Part shown: one piece after another, positions 8,808 to 18,419 of the stretch
Position numbering within the stretch: position 1 is the stretch's first letter
How the letters are laid out: each line of letters opens with the position of its first letter
Assembly (NCBI RefSeq): GCF_030408915.1
Contig: NZ_CP047654.1
Coordinates: forward strand, 248,001-312,000
Direction of reading: 5' to 3'
Length of the DNA stretch: 64,000 bases
DNA from: Corynebacterium guangdongense
GTDB taxonomy: Bacteria > Actinomycetota > Actinomycetes > Mycobacteriales > Mycobacteriaceae
Position numbers and translations under genes: made by a program
Notes under the pieces: model-generated
Database searches by the model: none
What the model was told of the DNA's origin: nothing
What the model saw: only the letters and a program-made list of their open reading frames with translations

Positions 8808-9764
8808 CTACTTCTGCTGGGGACGGTCGGCGAGAACGTCGAAGAATCCGAGTATCAGGTCCGTGGTGTAACCGATCGGCATGCCCGGTGTGGGGTCGTA
8901 GGTGGTGCCGGGCCAGCGGTGGGTGCCGCCCTCGTTGCGGATGTGGACCAGCGGGGCGTCGCAGCTCTCGTAGGTCACGTGCACGGCGCTGGGGGTGTCC
9001 TGGGTGAACTCGCCTTCGCCGCTGCAGCCGTTGCGTTCCCGCATGATGCGGTAGACCTCGAAGTTGCTCTTGTAGGACTGGTCGAAGCTGGAGCCGCCGC
9101 CGTAATTTTTCACCGCGTCGTCGGTGCCGTGCACACCGAGGAAAGGGATGGGCTGGTGAGAGCAGTTGGCGAAGACGTCGTCGTAGAAGGCGGCGCCGAC
9201 CGGGGCGACCGCCGAGACCAGTTCCGGGGCCCGGCACCCCAGCAGCACCGCGAAGCCGCCGCCGTTGGAGAACCCGGTCGCGGCCACCCGGTTCTCGCCT
9301 ACCGTGTAGTTTGCCGACACCATGGCCAGGATGTCGCGGACGTAGGTGATGTCGTCCTGGATGGAGGTCTCCGCGTAGGGGGCCGGCGCCCATGCCCGCG
9401 CGACGCCCTCGCCGTAGACCACGAGTGATTCGGAGCGGTCGAGCTGGGTGTAGGAGCGGGTCTTCGCGGCGGTCTCGTCCTTGCCGTGGAACGCGAACAC
9501 GACCGGCCAGCTGACGGCGGGGTCGTAGGAGGCCGGGACGGAGAGGATGAAGCTGCGGTCGCGCCCCGCGGATCGGAACTTCACGATCGCGCTGTCGCCG
9601 GCGGCGACCGGGACGATGTCCGCTTCGGGCCACTCGCTCACGACGTTGAGCTCCGTGGCGTCCGAGTGATCTGGGTGGGAGATGTCCTCCTGCGTCGTGG
9701 TCCCGCAGGCCGTCAGCGTGAGGCTGAGCAGGAGGACGGCGGTGGCGAGGCGGACACGGGCCAT
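8808..9764 (-). CDS. Secreted lipoprotein esterase, LpqC / PHB-depolymerase-like
   Basis: The 318-residue product starts with a lipoprotein signal peptide (hydrophobic run then LTACG lipobox, Cys near residue 20), so it should be lipid-anchored outside the cytoplasmic membrane. The alpha/beta hydrolase core shows FAFHGKD, the nucleophile elbow GFSNGGG (near residue 160), GTDD for the acid and GGTHRWPG for the His. This is the pattern of the feruloyl-esterase/poly(3-hydroxybutyrate) depolymerase family that includes mycobacterial LpqC. The ATG at 9764 has GGAGGAG upstream. The stop codon lies next to the SGNH remnant. Confidence 0.82.
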   Translation of the reverse strand: MARVRLATAVLLLSLTLTACGTTTQEDISHPDHSDATELNVVSEWPEADIVPVAAGDSAIVKFRSAGRDRSFILSVPASYDPAVSWPVVFAFHGKDETAAKTRSYTQLDRSESLVVYGEGVARAWAPAPYAETSIQDDITYVRDILAMVSANYTVGENRVAATGFSNGGGFAVLLGCRAPELVSAVAPVGAAFYDDVFANCSHQPIPFLGVHGTDDAVKNYGGGSSFDQSYKSNFEVYRIMRERNGCSGEGEFTQDTPSAVHVTYESCDAPLVHIRNEGGTHRWPGTTYDPTPGMPIGYTTDLILGFFDVLADRPQQK

Positions 9765-9973
9765 GGTGGCGGGCTCCTCCATTCGGAAATGAAGAGTGGG
9801 CGTCATTCCACATTAGCGGTGTTGCGCGAGGGGGGCGTGGGCGTCGGCAAGCGGCGACCTGGGGTTTTGTACTTGTTTGTCCAATGGTCATCTGTTTGAT
9901 GGCGAGCGTTCACAATTCCCGGTTATTTTCCAGAGTGTTTCTAGATTCCAATGCTTTTCGAAAGGCTCTGCCA

Positions 9974-12001
9974 GTGAACCGTAAGTTCGCCGCTCTTGTA
10001 TCCGCCGTCGCCATCGCCTGCGGCACCGTCACTGTCCCGGCCCTCGCCCAGGAGGCCGGTCAGGTGACCGAGGGATTCCGCGTCACCCCGTACCTGATGC
10101 GCCCCTCGGCGAGCACGATGACGCTGAACTGGTTCTCCGAGACCGGCACCCCGGCCGCGGCCACGGTCACCTCCGCCGATGGGACGGTCGTCTTCGACGG
10201 GGAGGTCGCCGGTGAGGCGCAGCCGCACCTGGCCTACACCGAGGCGGAACTGAACCAGGAGATCGCCGGACTCGAGAAAGGGTCCTGGCTCTACTCCAAC
10301 AGCAACGTCAAGCACCAGGTCAACCTCACCGGGCTCGAACCCGACACTGAGTACACCTACGCGGTCACCCAGGACGGCGTGAGCTACGCCGACGCCTTCC
10401 GCACCGCCCCGGTCTCCGCGGGCGTGACCGGGGACTGGGAAGCCTTCACCGTCTCCGCATTCTCCGACTCCGAGACCGAACCCGCCGGGCGCCCGGCGGT
10501 CTCCGGCGCCCGCGAGTGGGACGCCCCGACTTCCCTCGCCGAGGGCTCCGAGGATCGCCCGGGGGAGGGCTCCGCCTGGTTCGAGAAGTTCGGCTCCAAC
10601 ACCCGTTACGGCGAGGCGCAGCCGCGCTATCCGCTGACCCAGGACCAGGCCATGAAGGCCAACATCGCCGCCATCGAGGAAATGGACCCGGCCCTGATGC
10701 TCATCGCGGGCGACCTCACCCAGGGGTCCGGCTACCAGCCGGCCTGGGACGAGTTCTGGCGCTACACCGCCGGCGAGCACTCCGGCATCGCCGGCTCCGT
10801 CCCCATGATCACTGCGCTGGGCAACTGGGAGACCTACGCCGCCATGAACGGCGGCTACGGTGAATCGAAGCAGGGCCTGGCCACCGGCGCCGCCAAGGGC
10901 CGCACCGCCTACCAGACCTACATCGACACCTTCGGCTCCACCAACGAGCAGCACCAGGACTCCTACCACCGCGTCGACCACGGTCCACTGACCGTCATCA
11001 CCATGGACTCCACCAACGGTCAGCCCGACACCCTGGCAGCCGACTACGACGGCAACCGCATCGAGGGCAACGACCTCGCCCTCGAGGCCGCCGACGCCAT
11101 CGGTACAGACACCAACCAGGAGTACACCCAGGAAGGCATCCACGCCGCCGGCGCCACCGATCAGCCGGACTTCTCCGAGGGCTCCGAGCAGTGGAACTGG
11201 GTCGAGTCCCAGCTTGCCGACGCCCGCGCGGCCGGCCAGATCATCGTCGTCCAGTTCCACCACTCCGCCTACTCCTCCGGAGTCCACGGCACCGCCCACC
11301 AGTCCGCCACCCCGGACGGCCAGCCGGGCACCCCGCTGCGCGTCTACACCCCGCTGTTCGAGAAGTACGGCGTCGCCACCGTCGTCTCCGGCCACGATGA
11401 GATGTTCGAGCGCTCCTTCGTCGACATGGACGGCGACGGCGCCGGCGTCATGCACTACGACGTGGGCGTCGCCGCCGACGGTCTGCGCGGCGAGTACATG
11501 GTCAAGAACGCCGACGGCAGCTACTCGGAGGCGGACTTCAACACCTACTCCGAGTGGAACGCGCAGCAGGACTCCCCGGAGCTGTGGCGCACCGACGCCA
11601 ACGGCACCCTCCAGCTCGTCGACGGCGGCAAGCACTACGGCCACCTGCAGATGGACTTCGCCCCGGCGACCTGCGAGAACTACGCCGCGGAGATCACCCT
11701 GACCCCGGTCCACCTCTTCCCGGTCCTGGACTCCGACTACAACCTCGTCGATATCGAGCGCCGCACCTACGACGACGTCCAGACCATCCGTATCAACGAG
11801 GACGGCTCCGCCGCCCCGCGCGGGACCGCCTGCGAAGCCCCGACTCCGGCCCCGTCCGCCGGTCAGCCGGCTTCCGCGGAAGGGTCCTCCACCGGCGGGA
11901 TCCTCGCCGTCCTCCTTGCTCTTTTCACCGCCGTCGGCGGCCTGGCCGTTCAGGGACTGCCGGGTGTGCAGGGGCTGGTCAACGAGGCGTTCAGGCGCTA
12001 A
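9974..12001 (+). CDS. Secreted, membrane-anchored metallophosphoesterase
   Basis: The 675-residue protein starts with a signal peptide (cleavage likely after ..VPALA near residue 26), followed by a fibronectin-III-like domain of the purple acid phosphatase type, then a calcineurin-like phosphoesterase domain: IAGDLTQGSG near 243, GNWE near 282, QFHHS near 426 and GHDE near 472. It ends with a Pro/Ser-rich linker and a hydrophobic C-terminal anchor. Two usual metal ligands differ (GNHE is GNWE, GHxH is GHDE), so activity is uncertain. The GTG at 9974 follows GAAAGG and puts the signal peptide first; an upstream ATG at 9884 would bury it. Confidence 0.78.
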   Translation: MNRKFAALVSAVAIACGTVTVPALAQEAGQVTEGFRVTPYLMRPSASTMTLNWFSETGTPAAATVTSADGTVVFDGEVAGEAQPHLAYTEAELNQEIAGLEKGSWLYSNSNVKHQVNLTGLEPDTEYTYAVTQDGVSYADAFRTAPVSAGVTGDWEAFTVSAFSDSETEPAGRPAVSGAREWDAPTSLAEGSEDRPGEGSAWFEKFGSNTRYGEAQPRYPLTQDQAMKANIAAIEEMDPALMLIAGDLTQGSGYQPAWDEFWRYTAGEHSGIAGSVPMITALGNWETYAAMNGGYGESKQGLATGAAKGRTAYQTYIDTFGSTNEQHQDSYHRVDHGPLTVITMDSTNGQPDTLAADYDGNRIEGNDLALEAADAIGTDTNQEYTQEGIHAAGATDQPDFSEGSEQWNWVESQLADARAAGQIIVVQFHHSAYSSGVHGTAHQSATPDGQPGTPLRVYTPLFEKYGVATVVSGHDEMFERSFVDMDGDGAGVMHYDVGVAADGLRGEYMVKNADGSYSEADFNTYSEWNAQQDSPELWRTDANGTLQLVDGGKHYGHLQMDFAPATCENYAAEITLTPVHLFPVLDSDYNLVDIERRTYDDVQTIRINEDGSAAPRGTACEAPTPAPSAGQPASAEGSSTGGILAVLLALFTAVGGLAVQGLPGVQGLVNEAFRR

Positions 12002-12006
12002 CACCC

Positions 12007-12012
12007 TAACCT
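12007..12012 (+). promoter_or_regulatory. -10 box TAACCT for a leaderless transcript
   Basis: TAACCT begins six bases after the metallophosphoesterase stop and ends seven bases before the ATG at 12020, with no SD motif of normal spacing. It suggests independent leaderless transcription of the ThDP enzyme gene. Confidence 0.5.
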
Positions 12013-12019
12013 GGGGGTC

Positions 12020-13654
12020 ATGTACGAACAGACTTTCCAGGTCGCTGAACGCATCGCCCAGACGCTGGTGGAGTTGGGCGTCGACCAGCTCTTCGGCGTG
12101 GTCGGCAGCGGCAACTTCCACCTCACCAACCATCTTCGCGACAAGGGCGTGCCTTTCGTCGCCGCCCGCCACGAGGGCGGCGCCGCCACCATGGCGGACG
12201 CCTACGCAAGGATGTCCGGCAAGCTGGGCGTGGTCACCACGCACCAGGGGTGCGGCTACACCAACGCGGTCACCGGTATCGCGGAGGCCGCCAAGTCCCG
12301 GACCCCGTTGCTGGTGCTGACCGCGGACACCCCGCCCCACGACGTCCGCTCCAATTTCCGCATCGACCAGGACGGGCTGGCCCGCAGCGTCGGCGCGGTG
12401 GCCGAGCGCGTCTACTCGCCGGCGACGGCGGTGGCGGACACGCGCCGGGCGGTGCGCACCGCCGTCAACGACCGCCGCACCGTGGTGCTCTCCGTGCCCA
12501 TCGACGTGCAGGTCGCCGGGACGGCCTACGCCTCCCCGCAGCCGATACCGCCGCGGCAGAGGCCTCGGGCGAGCGAGCGGCACACGCAGGCGCTGGCGGA
12601 GCTGCTGCGCGGCGCCCGGCGGCCGCTCTTCATCGCCGGGCGTGGTGCCCGGGAGGCCGGGCCCCAGCTACGGGCGCTGGGGCAGAAATCGGGGGCGCTG
12701 CTGGCGACCTCGGCCGTCGCCCACGGACTCTTCGTCGGCGAGGACCATAACCTCGGCATTTCCGGCGGCTTCTCCTCCGACTTCACCGCGGCGACCATCG
12801 CGGAAGCCGACGTCGTGGTCGGTTGGGGCTGCGCCCTGAACAACTGGACCACCCGCCGGGGGACGCTGCTGAACGAGTTCGCCCGCGTGATTCAGGTTGA
12901 TCTGGATGAGACCGCCTTCGAATGGGACCACGGGATCGTCGGCGACTGCGCCGCCACCGCAGAATCGGTGCTGGCTGAGCTGGTTGACCACGCCCCGGAC
13001 ACCTGGCGCACCCCGGACATGGCGGCCGCGATCGCCGCGAAGTCGCGCTGGAAGGATGCCGAGACCGCAGACGTTTCCACCGGTGCCCTCATCGATCCGC
13101 GCATCCTGACCAGGCGGCTCAACGAGATGCTGCCCGCCGAGCGCGTCGTGTCCGTTGACTCGGGCAACTTCATGGGCTACCCCTCCACCTACCTCGACGT
13201 GCCGGACGAGAACGGCTTCTGCTTCACCCAGGCCTTCCAGTCCATCGGCCTGGGCCTGGCCACCGCGATCGGCGCCGCGAAGGCGCAGCCGGGCCGCCTG
13301 CCGGTGCTCGGCGCCGGCGACGGCGGCTTCCTCATGGGGATCGCGGAGCTGGAGACCGCCGTGCGCGAGAGGATCCCGCTGGTGGCCATCGTCTACAACG
13401 ACAGCGCCTACGGGGCCGAGGTGCACCACTTCACCGGCGCCGGGGACTACGGCGCGGTGACGTTCCCGACCACCGACATTGCGGCCGTCGCCCGGGGTTT
13501 CGGGGCGGAAGGGGTCGTCGTCGAGAAGCTCGCGGATCTGGACGCCGTGCAGGAGTGGCTCGACGGGCCGCGCACGGGGCCGTTGGTCGTCGACGCGCGC
13601 ATAGCCTCCGACGGGGGTGCCTGGTGGCTTGCGGAGGCCTTCGCGACCCACTGA
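12020..13654 (+). CDS. Thiamine diphosphate-dependent enzyme (acetolactate synthase-like)
   Basis: The 544-residue protein has the three-domain ThDP-enzyme fold: an N-terminal PYR domain with the activating Glu in RHEGGAATMAD (near residue 55), a middle domain, and a C-terminal PP domain with the cofactor motif GDGGF (near 433) reaching to the conserved YNDS. Relatives include acetolactate synthase, glyoxylate carboligase, 2-hydroxyacyl-CoA lyase and cyclic-dione hydrolases; sequence alone does not pick one. It is shorter than typical acetolactate synthase large subunits and no small subunit follows, so a catabolic lyase or carboligase is more likely. A cyclase-family hydrolase starts 17 bases downstream. 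Confidence 0.8.
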   Translation: MYEQTFQVAERIAQTLVELGVDQLFGVVGSGNFHLTNHLRDKGVPFVAARHEGGAATMADAYARMSGKLGVVTTHQGCGYTNAVTGIAEAAKSRTPLLVLTADTPPHDVRSNFRIDQDGLARSVGAVAERVYSPATAVADTRRAVRTAVNDRRTVVLSVPIDVQVAGTAYASPQPIPPRQRPRASERHTQALAELLRGARRPLFIAGRGAREAGPQLRALGQKSGALLATSAVAHGLFVGEDHNLGISGGFSSDFTAATIAEADVVVGWGCALNNWTTRRGTLLNEFARVIQVDLDETAFEWDHGIVGDCAATAESVLAELVDHAPDTWRTPDMAAAIAAKSRWKDAETADVSTGALIDPRILTRRLNEMLPAERVVSVDSGNFMGYPSTYLDVPDENGFCFTQAFQSIGLGLATAIGAAKAQPGRLPVLGAGDGGFLMGIAELETAVRERIPLVAIVYNDSAYGAEVHHFTGAGDYGAVTFPTTDIAAVARGFGAEGVVVEKLADLDAVQEWLDGPRTGPLVVDARIASDGGAWWLAEAFATH

Positions 13655-13659
13655 GGAAT

Positions 13660-13665
13660 TACGCT
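13660..13665 (+). promoter_or_regulatory. -10 box TACGCT for a leaderless transcript
   Basis: TACGCT ends six bases before the ATG at 13672 and sits in the 17-base gap after the ThDP enzyme gene. The cyclase gene may therefore have its own leaderless start as well as read-through from upstream. Confidence 0.4.
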
Positions 13666-13671
13666 GTGCGC

Positions 13672-14445
13672 ATGAGCATCCTTGCCCAGCTTGCCGACGC
13701 CCTCGCCACCGGCTCCATCGAGGTCATTGACCTGACCCAGCCGCTGGAGGGCACCACACCCATCCTGGAACTGCCGGAGGAGTTCGGCCAGACCGCGCAG
13801 TTCCGGCTGGAGGAGATCTCCCGCTACGACGACCGCGGACCCGCCTGGTACTGGAACAACTTCCGCACCGGCGAGCACACCGGCACCCACATCGACGCGC
13901 CGGTGCACTGGATTTCCGGCCGCGACGGGCTCGACGTCAGTGAGATCCCGGTGAACCGGCTGGTCGGCCCGGCGGTGGTGCTCGATTTCAGTGCGGAGGT
14001 GGCCGCCGACCCCGACTTCCTGCTCACCGTCGACCACGTTCAGGGCTGGATCGCCGAGCACGGCGAGATCCCGGCCGGCGCCTGGTTGATCTACCGAACC
14101 GGCTGGTCGGCCTTCACCCGCGAGCAGGCCTCGGCCCTGAACAAGGACGAGAACGGTTCCCACACCCCGGGCATGAGCGCCGAGTGCGCGAAGTGGCTGG
14201 CGGCGGAGACCGATGTGCTCGGCCTCGGCGTGGAAACCGTCGGCACCGACGCCGGCCAGGGCCACAGCCAGGACCCGATGTACCCCTGCCACTTCCATTT
14301 CCTGGGCAACTCGAAGTTGGGGCTGGCGCAGCTGACGAACGTCGACCGGCTTCCGGTGACCGGGGCGATCATCGTGGCCGGCCCGCTGAAGATCGCCGGG
14401 GGCTCCGGCTCCCCGGCGCGGGTGTTCGCGCTCGTCGAGCGCTAA
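13672..14445 (+). CDS. Cyclase-family (kynurenine formamidase-like) metal-dependent hydrolase
   Basis: The 257-residue protein has the metal-binding signature HTGTHIDAPVHW (near residues 65-76) of the cyclase family PF04199, which includes bacterial kynurenine formamidase (KynB), isatin hydrolase and polyketide cyclases. These enzymes open amides or lactams using a binuclear metal site. No other kynurenine gene is visible, so a tryptophan role is not supported. Its closeness to the ThDP gene (17 bases) suggests the two act in one pathway on a cyclic or acyl substrate. The start at 13672 gives the usual family length; a GTG two codons upstream is possible. Confidence 0.78.
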   Translation: MSILAQLADALATGSIEVIDLTQPLEGTTPILELPEEFGQTAQFRLEEISRYDDRGPAWYWNNFRTGEHTGTHIDAPVHWISGRDGLDVSEIPVNRLVGPAVVLDFSAEVAADPDFLLTVDHVQGWIAEHGEIPAGAWLIYRTGWSAFTREQASALNKDENGSHTPGMSAECAKWLAAETDVLGLGVETVGTDAGQGHSQDPMYPCHFHFLGNSKLGLAQLTNVDRLPVTGAIIVAGPLKIAGGSGSPARVFALVER

Positions 14446-14449
14446 AGGC

Positions 14450-14490
14450 AGCTGTTTTCAATAGTGGGTCATTAAGAGGTGAAAACAGCT
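14450..14490. promoter_or_regulatory. 10-bp inverted repeat over the mscR promoter
   Basis: AGCTGTTTTC (14450-14459) and its exact reverse complement GAAAACAGCT (14481-14490) flank 21 bases. The half-site centres are 31 bases apart, close to three helical turns. The right arm ends on the T of a -10-like TAGGGT (14490-14495), and the ATG of mscR follows at 14526. The position fits an operator for a dimeric or looping repressor. A simple stem-loop terminator for the cyclase gene is the alternative, but the 21-base loop argues against it. Confidence 0.55.
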
Positions 14491-14495
14491 AGGGT
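14490..14495 (+). promoter_or_regulatory. -10 box TAGGGT for mscR
   Basis: TAGGGT lies 30 bases before the mscR ATG. Unlike many genes here, mscR would have a leader of about 24 bases with a clear SD (TAAGGAG just before the start). Confidence 0.45.
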
Positions 14496-14525
14496 GGGCG
14501 CTGAAACCGATCCTTAAGGAGAAGA

Positions 14526-15620
14526 ATGAGCACCACCGTCAAGGGTGTCGTGTCGCTCGCCAAGGGCGAGCCGACCCAGGTGACCGACATCGTCATCCCG
14601 GAACCGGGCAAGAACGACGTGATCGTCAAGGTTCTGTCCACCGGCGTCTGCCACACCGACCTGTCGTACAAGAATGGCGACATCGGCAACAACTACCCCT
14701 ACCTGCTGGGCCATGAGTCCGCCGGTGTGGTCGAGACCGTCGGCGAGGACGTTACCCACGTCAAGGTCGGCGACTTCGTCGTCCTCAACTGGCGTGCGGT
14801 CTGCGGCGAGTGCCGCGCCTGCCGCAAGGGTGAGCCCAAGTACTGCTTCAACACCCACAACGCGTCCAAGAAGATGACCCTGACCGACGGCACCGAGCTC
14901 GAGGCCGCCCTGGGCATCGGTTCCTTCGCCGAGAAGACGCTCGTCCACGAGGGGCAGTGCACCAAGGTCAACCCCGAGGCCGACCCGGCGGCCGTCGGTC
15001 TGCTCGGCTGCGGCATCATGGCCGGCCTCGGTGCAGCCGTGAACACCGGCGACATCCAGCTCGGCGAGTCCGTCGCCGTCTTCGGCCTCGGCGGCGTGGG
15101 CATGGCCGCGGTCGCGGGTGCGAAGCTCGCCGGCGCCGCCACGATCATCGCCGTCGACATCGACGCCAAGAAGACCGAATGGGCCAAGGAATTCGGGGCG
15201 ACCCACACCATCGATTCCACCGGCCTGAGCGTCGAGCAGGTCGCCGAGAAGGTCCGCGACCTCACCGACGGCTTCGGCACCGACGTCGCCATCGACGCCG
15301 TCGGCATCATTCCGACCTTCCAGCAGGCGTTCTACTCCCGCGATTTCGCCGGCCGCATGGTCATGGTCGGCGTCCCGAACCTCAGCGACCGCATCGACCT
15401 GCCCGCCATCGACTTCTACGGCCGCGGCGGCTCCCTCCGACCGGCCTGGTACGGCGACTGCCTGCCCGAGCGGGACTTCCCGGCCTACACCCAGCTCTTC
15501 GAGAACGGCCAGTTCCCGCTGGACAAGTTCGTCTCCGAGCGCATCGGCCTCGGTGACGTCGAGGAGGCCTTCGAGACCATGAAGACCGGCAAGGTCCTGC
15601 GATCGGTGGTGGAGTTCTGA
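14526..15620 (+). CDS. mscR: S-(hydroxymethyl)mycothiol dehydrogenase (mycothiol-dependent formaldehyde dehydrogenase)
   Basis: This 364-residue zinc-dependent medium-chain alcohol dehydrogenase has the catalytic zinc motif GVCHTD near residue 40, GHESAGVVE, the four-Cys structural zinc loop ([15 protein letters not shown], about 97-111) and the NAD-binding motif GLGGVGMAA. It oxidises the mycothiol-formaldehyde adduct to S-formylmycothiol with NAD+, and may also reduce S-nitrosomycothiol. The following metallo-beta-lactamase-fold gene is the same partner found next to mscR in mycobacteria and C. glutamicum, which supports the assignment over a generic alcohol dehydrogenase. Confidence 0.9.
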   Translation: MSTTVKGVVSLAKGEPTQVTDIVIPEPGKNDVIVKVLSTGVCHTDLSYKNGDIGNNYPYLLGHESAGVVETVGEDVTHVKVGDFVVLNWRAVCGECRACRKGEPKYCFNTHNASKKMTLTDGTELEAALGIGSFAEKTLVHEGQCTKVNPEADPAAVGLLGCGIMAGLGAAVNTGDIQLGESVAVFGLGGVGMAAVAGAKLAGAATIIAVDIDAKKTEWAKEFGATHTIDSTGLSVEQVAEKVRDLTDGFGTDVAIDAVGIIPTFQQAFYSRDFAGRMVMVGVPNLSDRIDLPAIDFYGRGGSLRPAWYGDCLPERDFPAYTQLFENGQFPLDKFVSERIGLGDVEEAFETMKTGKVLRSVVEF

Positions 15621-15621
15621 C

Positions 15622-16251
15622 ATGGCCTTCCAGGTTGACCACATCGTCACCTCCGGCACCTTCGCCCTCGACGGCGGGGAGTGGGACGTCGACAACAACA
15701 TCTGGATCGTCGGGGACGAGTCAGAAGTGTTCATCATCGACGCCGCCCACGAGGCCCAGCCGATCATCGACGCCGTCGGCGGGCGCACGGTCCGGGGCAT
15801 CCTCGCCACCCACGGCCACAACGACCACGTGACCGTAGCGCCGGAGCTTTCCGAGAAGTTCGACGCCCCGATCTACCTGCACCCGGGCGACAAAATGCTC
15901 TGGGACATGGTCCACCAGGGCGTCGCCTTCGAGGAGCTCAAGGACCAGCAGGTCTTCGAGATCGCCGGCGCCGAGCTGCGGGTGCTCAACACTCCGGGCC
16001 ACTCGCCGGGCTCGAGCTGCTTCTACGTTCCGGAGGCGGGCGAGCTCTTCTCCGGCGACACCCTGTTCCAGGGTGGGCCGGGCGCGACGGGCGACCGCTC
16101 CTTCGCGTCCTTCGACACCATCATCGAGTCGCTGAAGACCTCAATCCTGGATCTTCCGGCCGAGACGGTCGTGCGCACCGGCCACGGTGACCACACCACC
16201 GTCGGCCAGGAGGCGCCGCACCTGGAGGAGTGGATCAAACGCGGCTACTAG
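15622..16251 (+). CDS. Metallo-beta-lactamase-fold hydrolase, partner of MscR
   Basis: The 209-residue protein contains the two-metal motif THGHNDH (near residue 57), a downstream GHSPGSS His, FSGDTLF with the bridging Asp, and a late GHGDHTT. This is the glyoxalase II-like branch. It starts one base after the mscR stop codon, so the two are translated from one mRNA. I infer that it cleaves S-formylmycothiol, or another mycothiol thioester, to release formate and mycothiol; this is by analogy with glutathione systems and is not proven by sequence. Confidence 0.85.
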   Translation: MAFQVDHIVTSGTFALDGGEWDVDNNIWIVGDESEVFIIDAAHEAQPIIDAVGGRTVRGILATHGHNDHVTVAPELSEKFDAPIYLHPGDKMLWDMVHQGVAFEELKDQQVFEIAGAELRVLNTPGHSPGSSCFYVPEAGELFSGDTLFQGGPGATGDRSFASFDTIIESLKTSILDLPAETVVRTGHGDHTTVGQEAPHLEEWIKRGY

Positions 16252-17106
16252 CTAGTTGAAGATCACCGTGCGGTTGCCGTAGACCATGACGCGGTCCTCC
16301 AGATGCCAGCGCAGCCCGCGGGCCAGGACCAGGGTCTCGGCGTCGCGTCCGATGCGGCGCAGGTCATCCGGGGTGTACTTGTGGTTGACCCGGATGACGT
16401 CCTGCTCGATGATCGGACCGTCGTCGAGATCCGTCGTGGCGTAGTGGCAGGTCGCGCCGATCTGCTTCACGCCACGGGTGTACGCCTGGTGGTACGGGCG
16501 CGCGCCCATGAAGGACGGCAGGAACGAGTGGTGGATGTTGATGGCCCGGCCCGCCCACTTCTCGCACAGATCCGGCGGCAGGATCTGCATGAACTTGGCC
16601 AGGACGATCGCGTCCGGCTCAATCGGATCGACAATCGCCGCGACCTTGTCGAAAGCCTCCCGCTTGCCGACGGCGTCCTTCGGGAAAGGCACGAAGTGGA
16701 ACGGCAGGACGTACGCCTCGGCGATCGGCCGCAGATCCTCATGGTTGCCGATCACGCACTGCACATCCATCGGGTAGTCCCCGGAACGGACCCGGCCCAG
16801 CAGATCGTGGAGGCAGTGGCCCTCCCTGGTCACCAGGATGACGGATTTTTTCGCCACCGCGGTATCCGTCATCCGCCACTCCATGTCCTCCGCCACGGAC
16901 TGGCCGAAGGCATCCTTGAAGGCCTCGAACTCCAGCCCCTCCGTGCGCACCGCGAGGCGGGCGAAGAACTTCCCCGACGCGTCGTCGGTGAAGAAGTCCG
17001 CTTCGTCGACCCAGCCTCCCTGCGCGGAAACGAATCCCGACAGCTCGGCGACGATGCCTGTGCGATCCGGACAGATGACGTTGAGCACGAAATGGCGTCG
17101 GTTCAT
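16252..17106 (-). CDS. purU: Formyltetrahydrofolate deformylase PurU
   Basis: The 284-residue protein has an N-terminal ACT domain (FVLNVICPDRTGIVAELSGF) and a C-terminal formyltransferase-like domain with the INIHHSFLPSF stretch (Asn and His of the active site) and a later TDLDDGPII Asp. PurU hydrolyses 10-formyl-THF to formate and THF and balances the one-carbon pool. The stop codon abuts the MBL hydrolase stop head to head with no gap. I chose the ATG at 17106 because a TAGCAT -10 box ends seven bases before it; a TTG at 17124 is the alternative. Confidence 0.92.
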   Translation of the reverse strand: MNRRHFVLNVICPDRTGIVAELSGFVSAQGGWVDEADFFTDDASGKFFARLAVRTEGLEFEAFKDAFGQSVAEDMEWRMTDTAVAKKSVILVTREGHCLHDLLGRVRSGDYPMDVQCVIGNHEDLRPIAEAYVLPFHFVPFPKDAVGKREAFDKVAAIVDPIEPDAIVLAKFMQILPPDLCEKWAGRAINIHHSFLPSFMGARPYHQAYTRGVKQIGATCHYATTDLDDGPIIEQDVIRVNHKYTPDDLRRIGRDAETLVLARGLRWHLEDRVMVYGNRTVIFN

Positions 17107-17113
17107 TCCGCAG

Positions 17114-17119
17114 ATGCTA
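17114..17119 (-). promoter_or_regulatory. -10 box TAGCAT for purU (leaderless)
   Basis: Read on the minus strand, TAGCAT ends seven bases before the purU ATG at 17106, with no SD between. It lies back to back with the sugar epimerase promoter on the other strand. Confidence 0.5.
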
Positions 17120-17142
17120 CCCAAGACGCCCGCCGGGGATGA

Positions 17143-18415
<1,273 letters not shown>

Positions 18416-18419
<4 letters not shown>

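Noticed and set aside
9941..12583. 880-codon open frame on the minus strand opposite the metallophosphoesterase and ThDP genes
   Set aside because: It is antisense to two clear genes, its product is low-complexity (Gly/Val/Asp/Arg-rich) with no family, and such frames are expected at this GC content.
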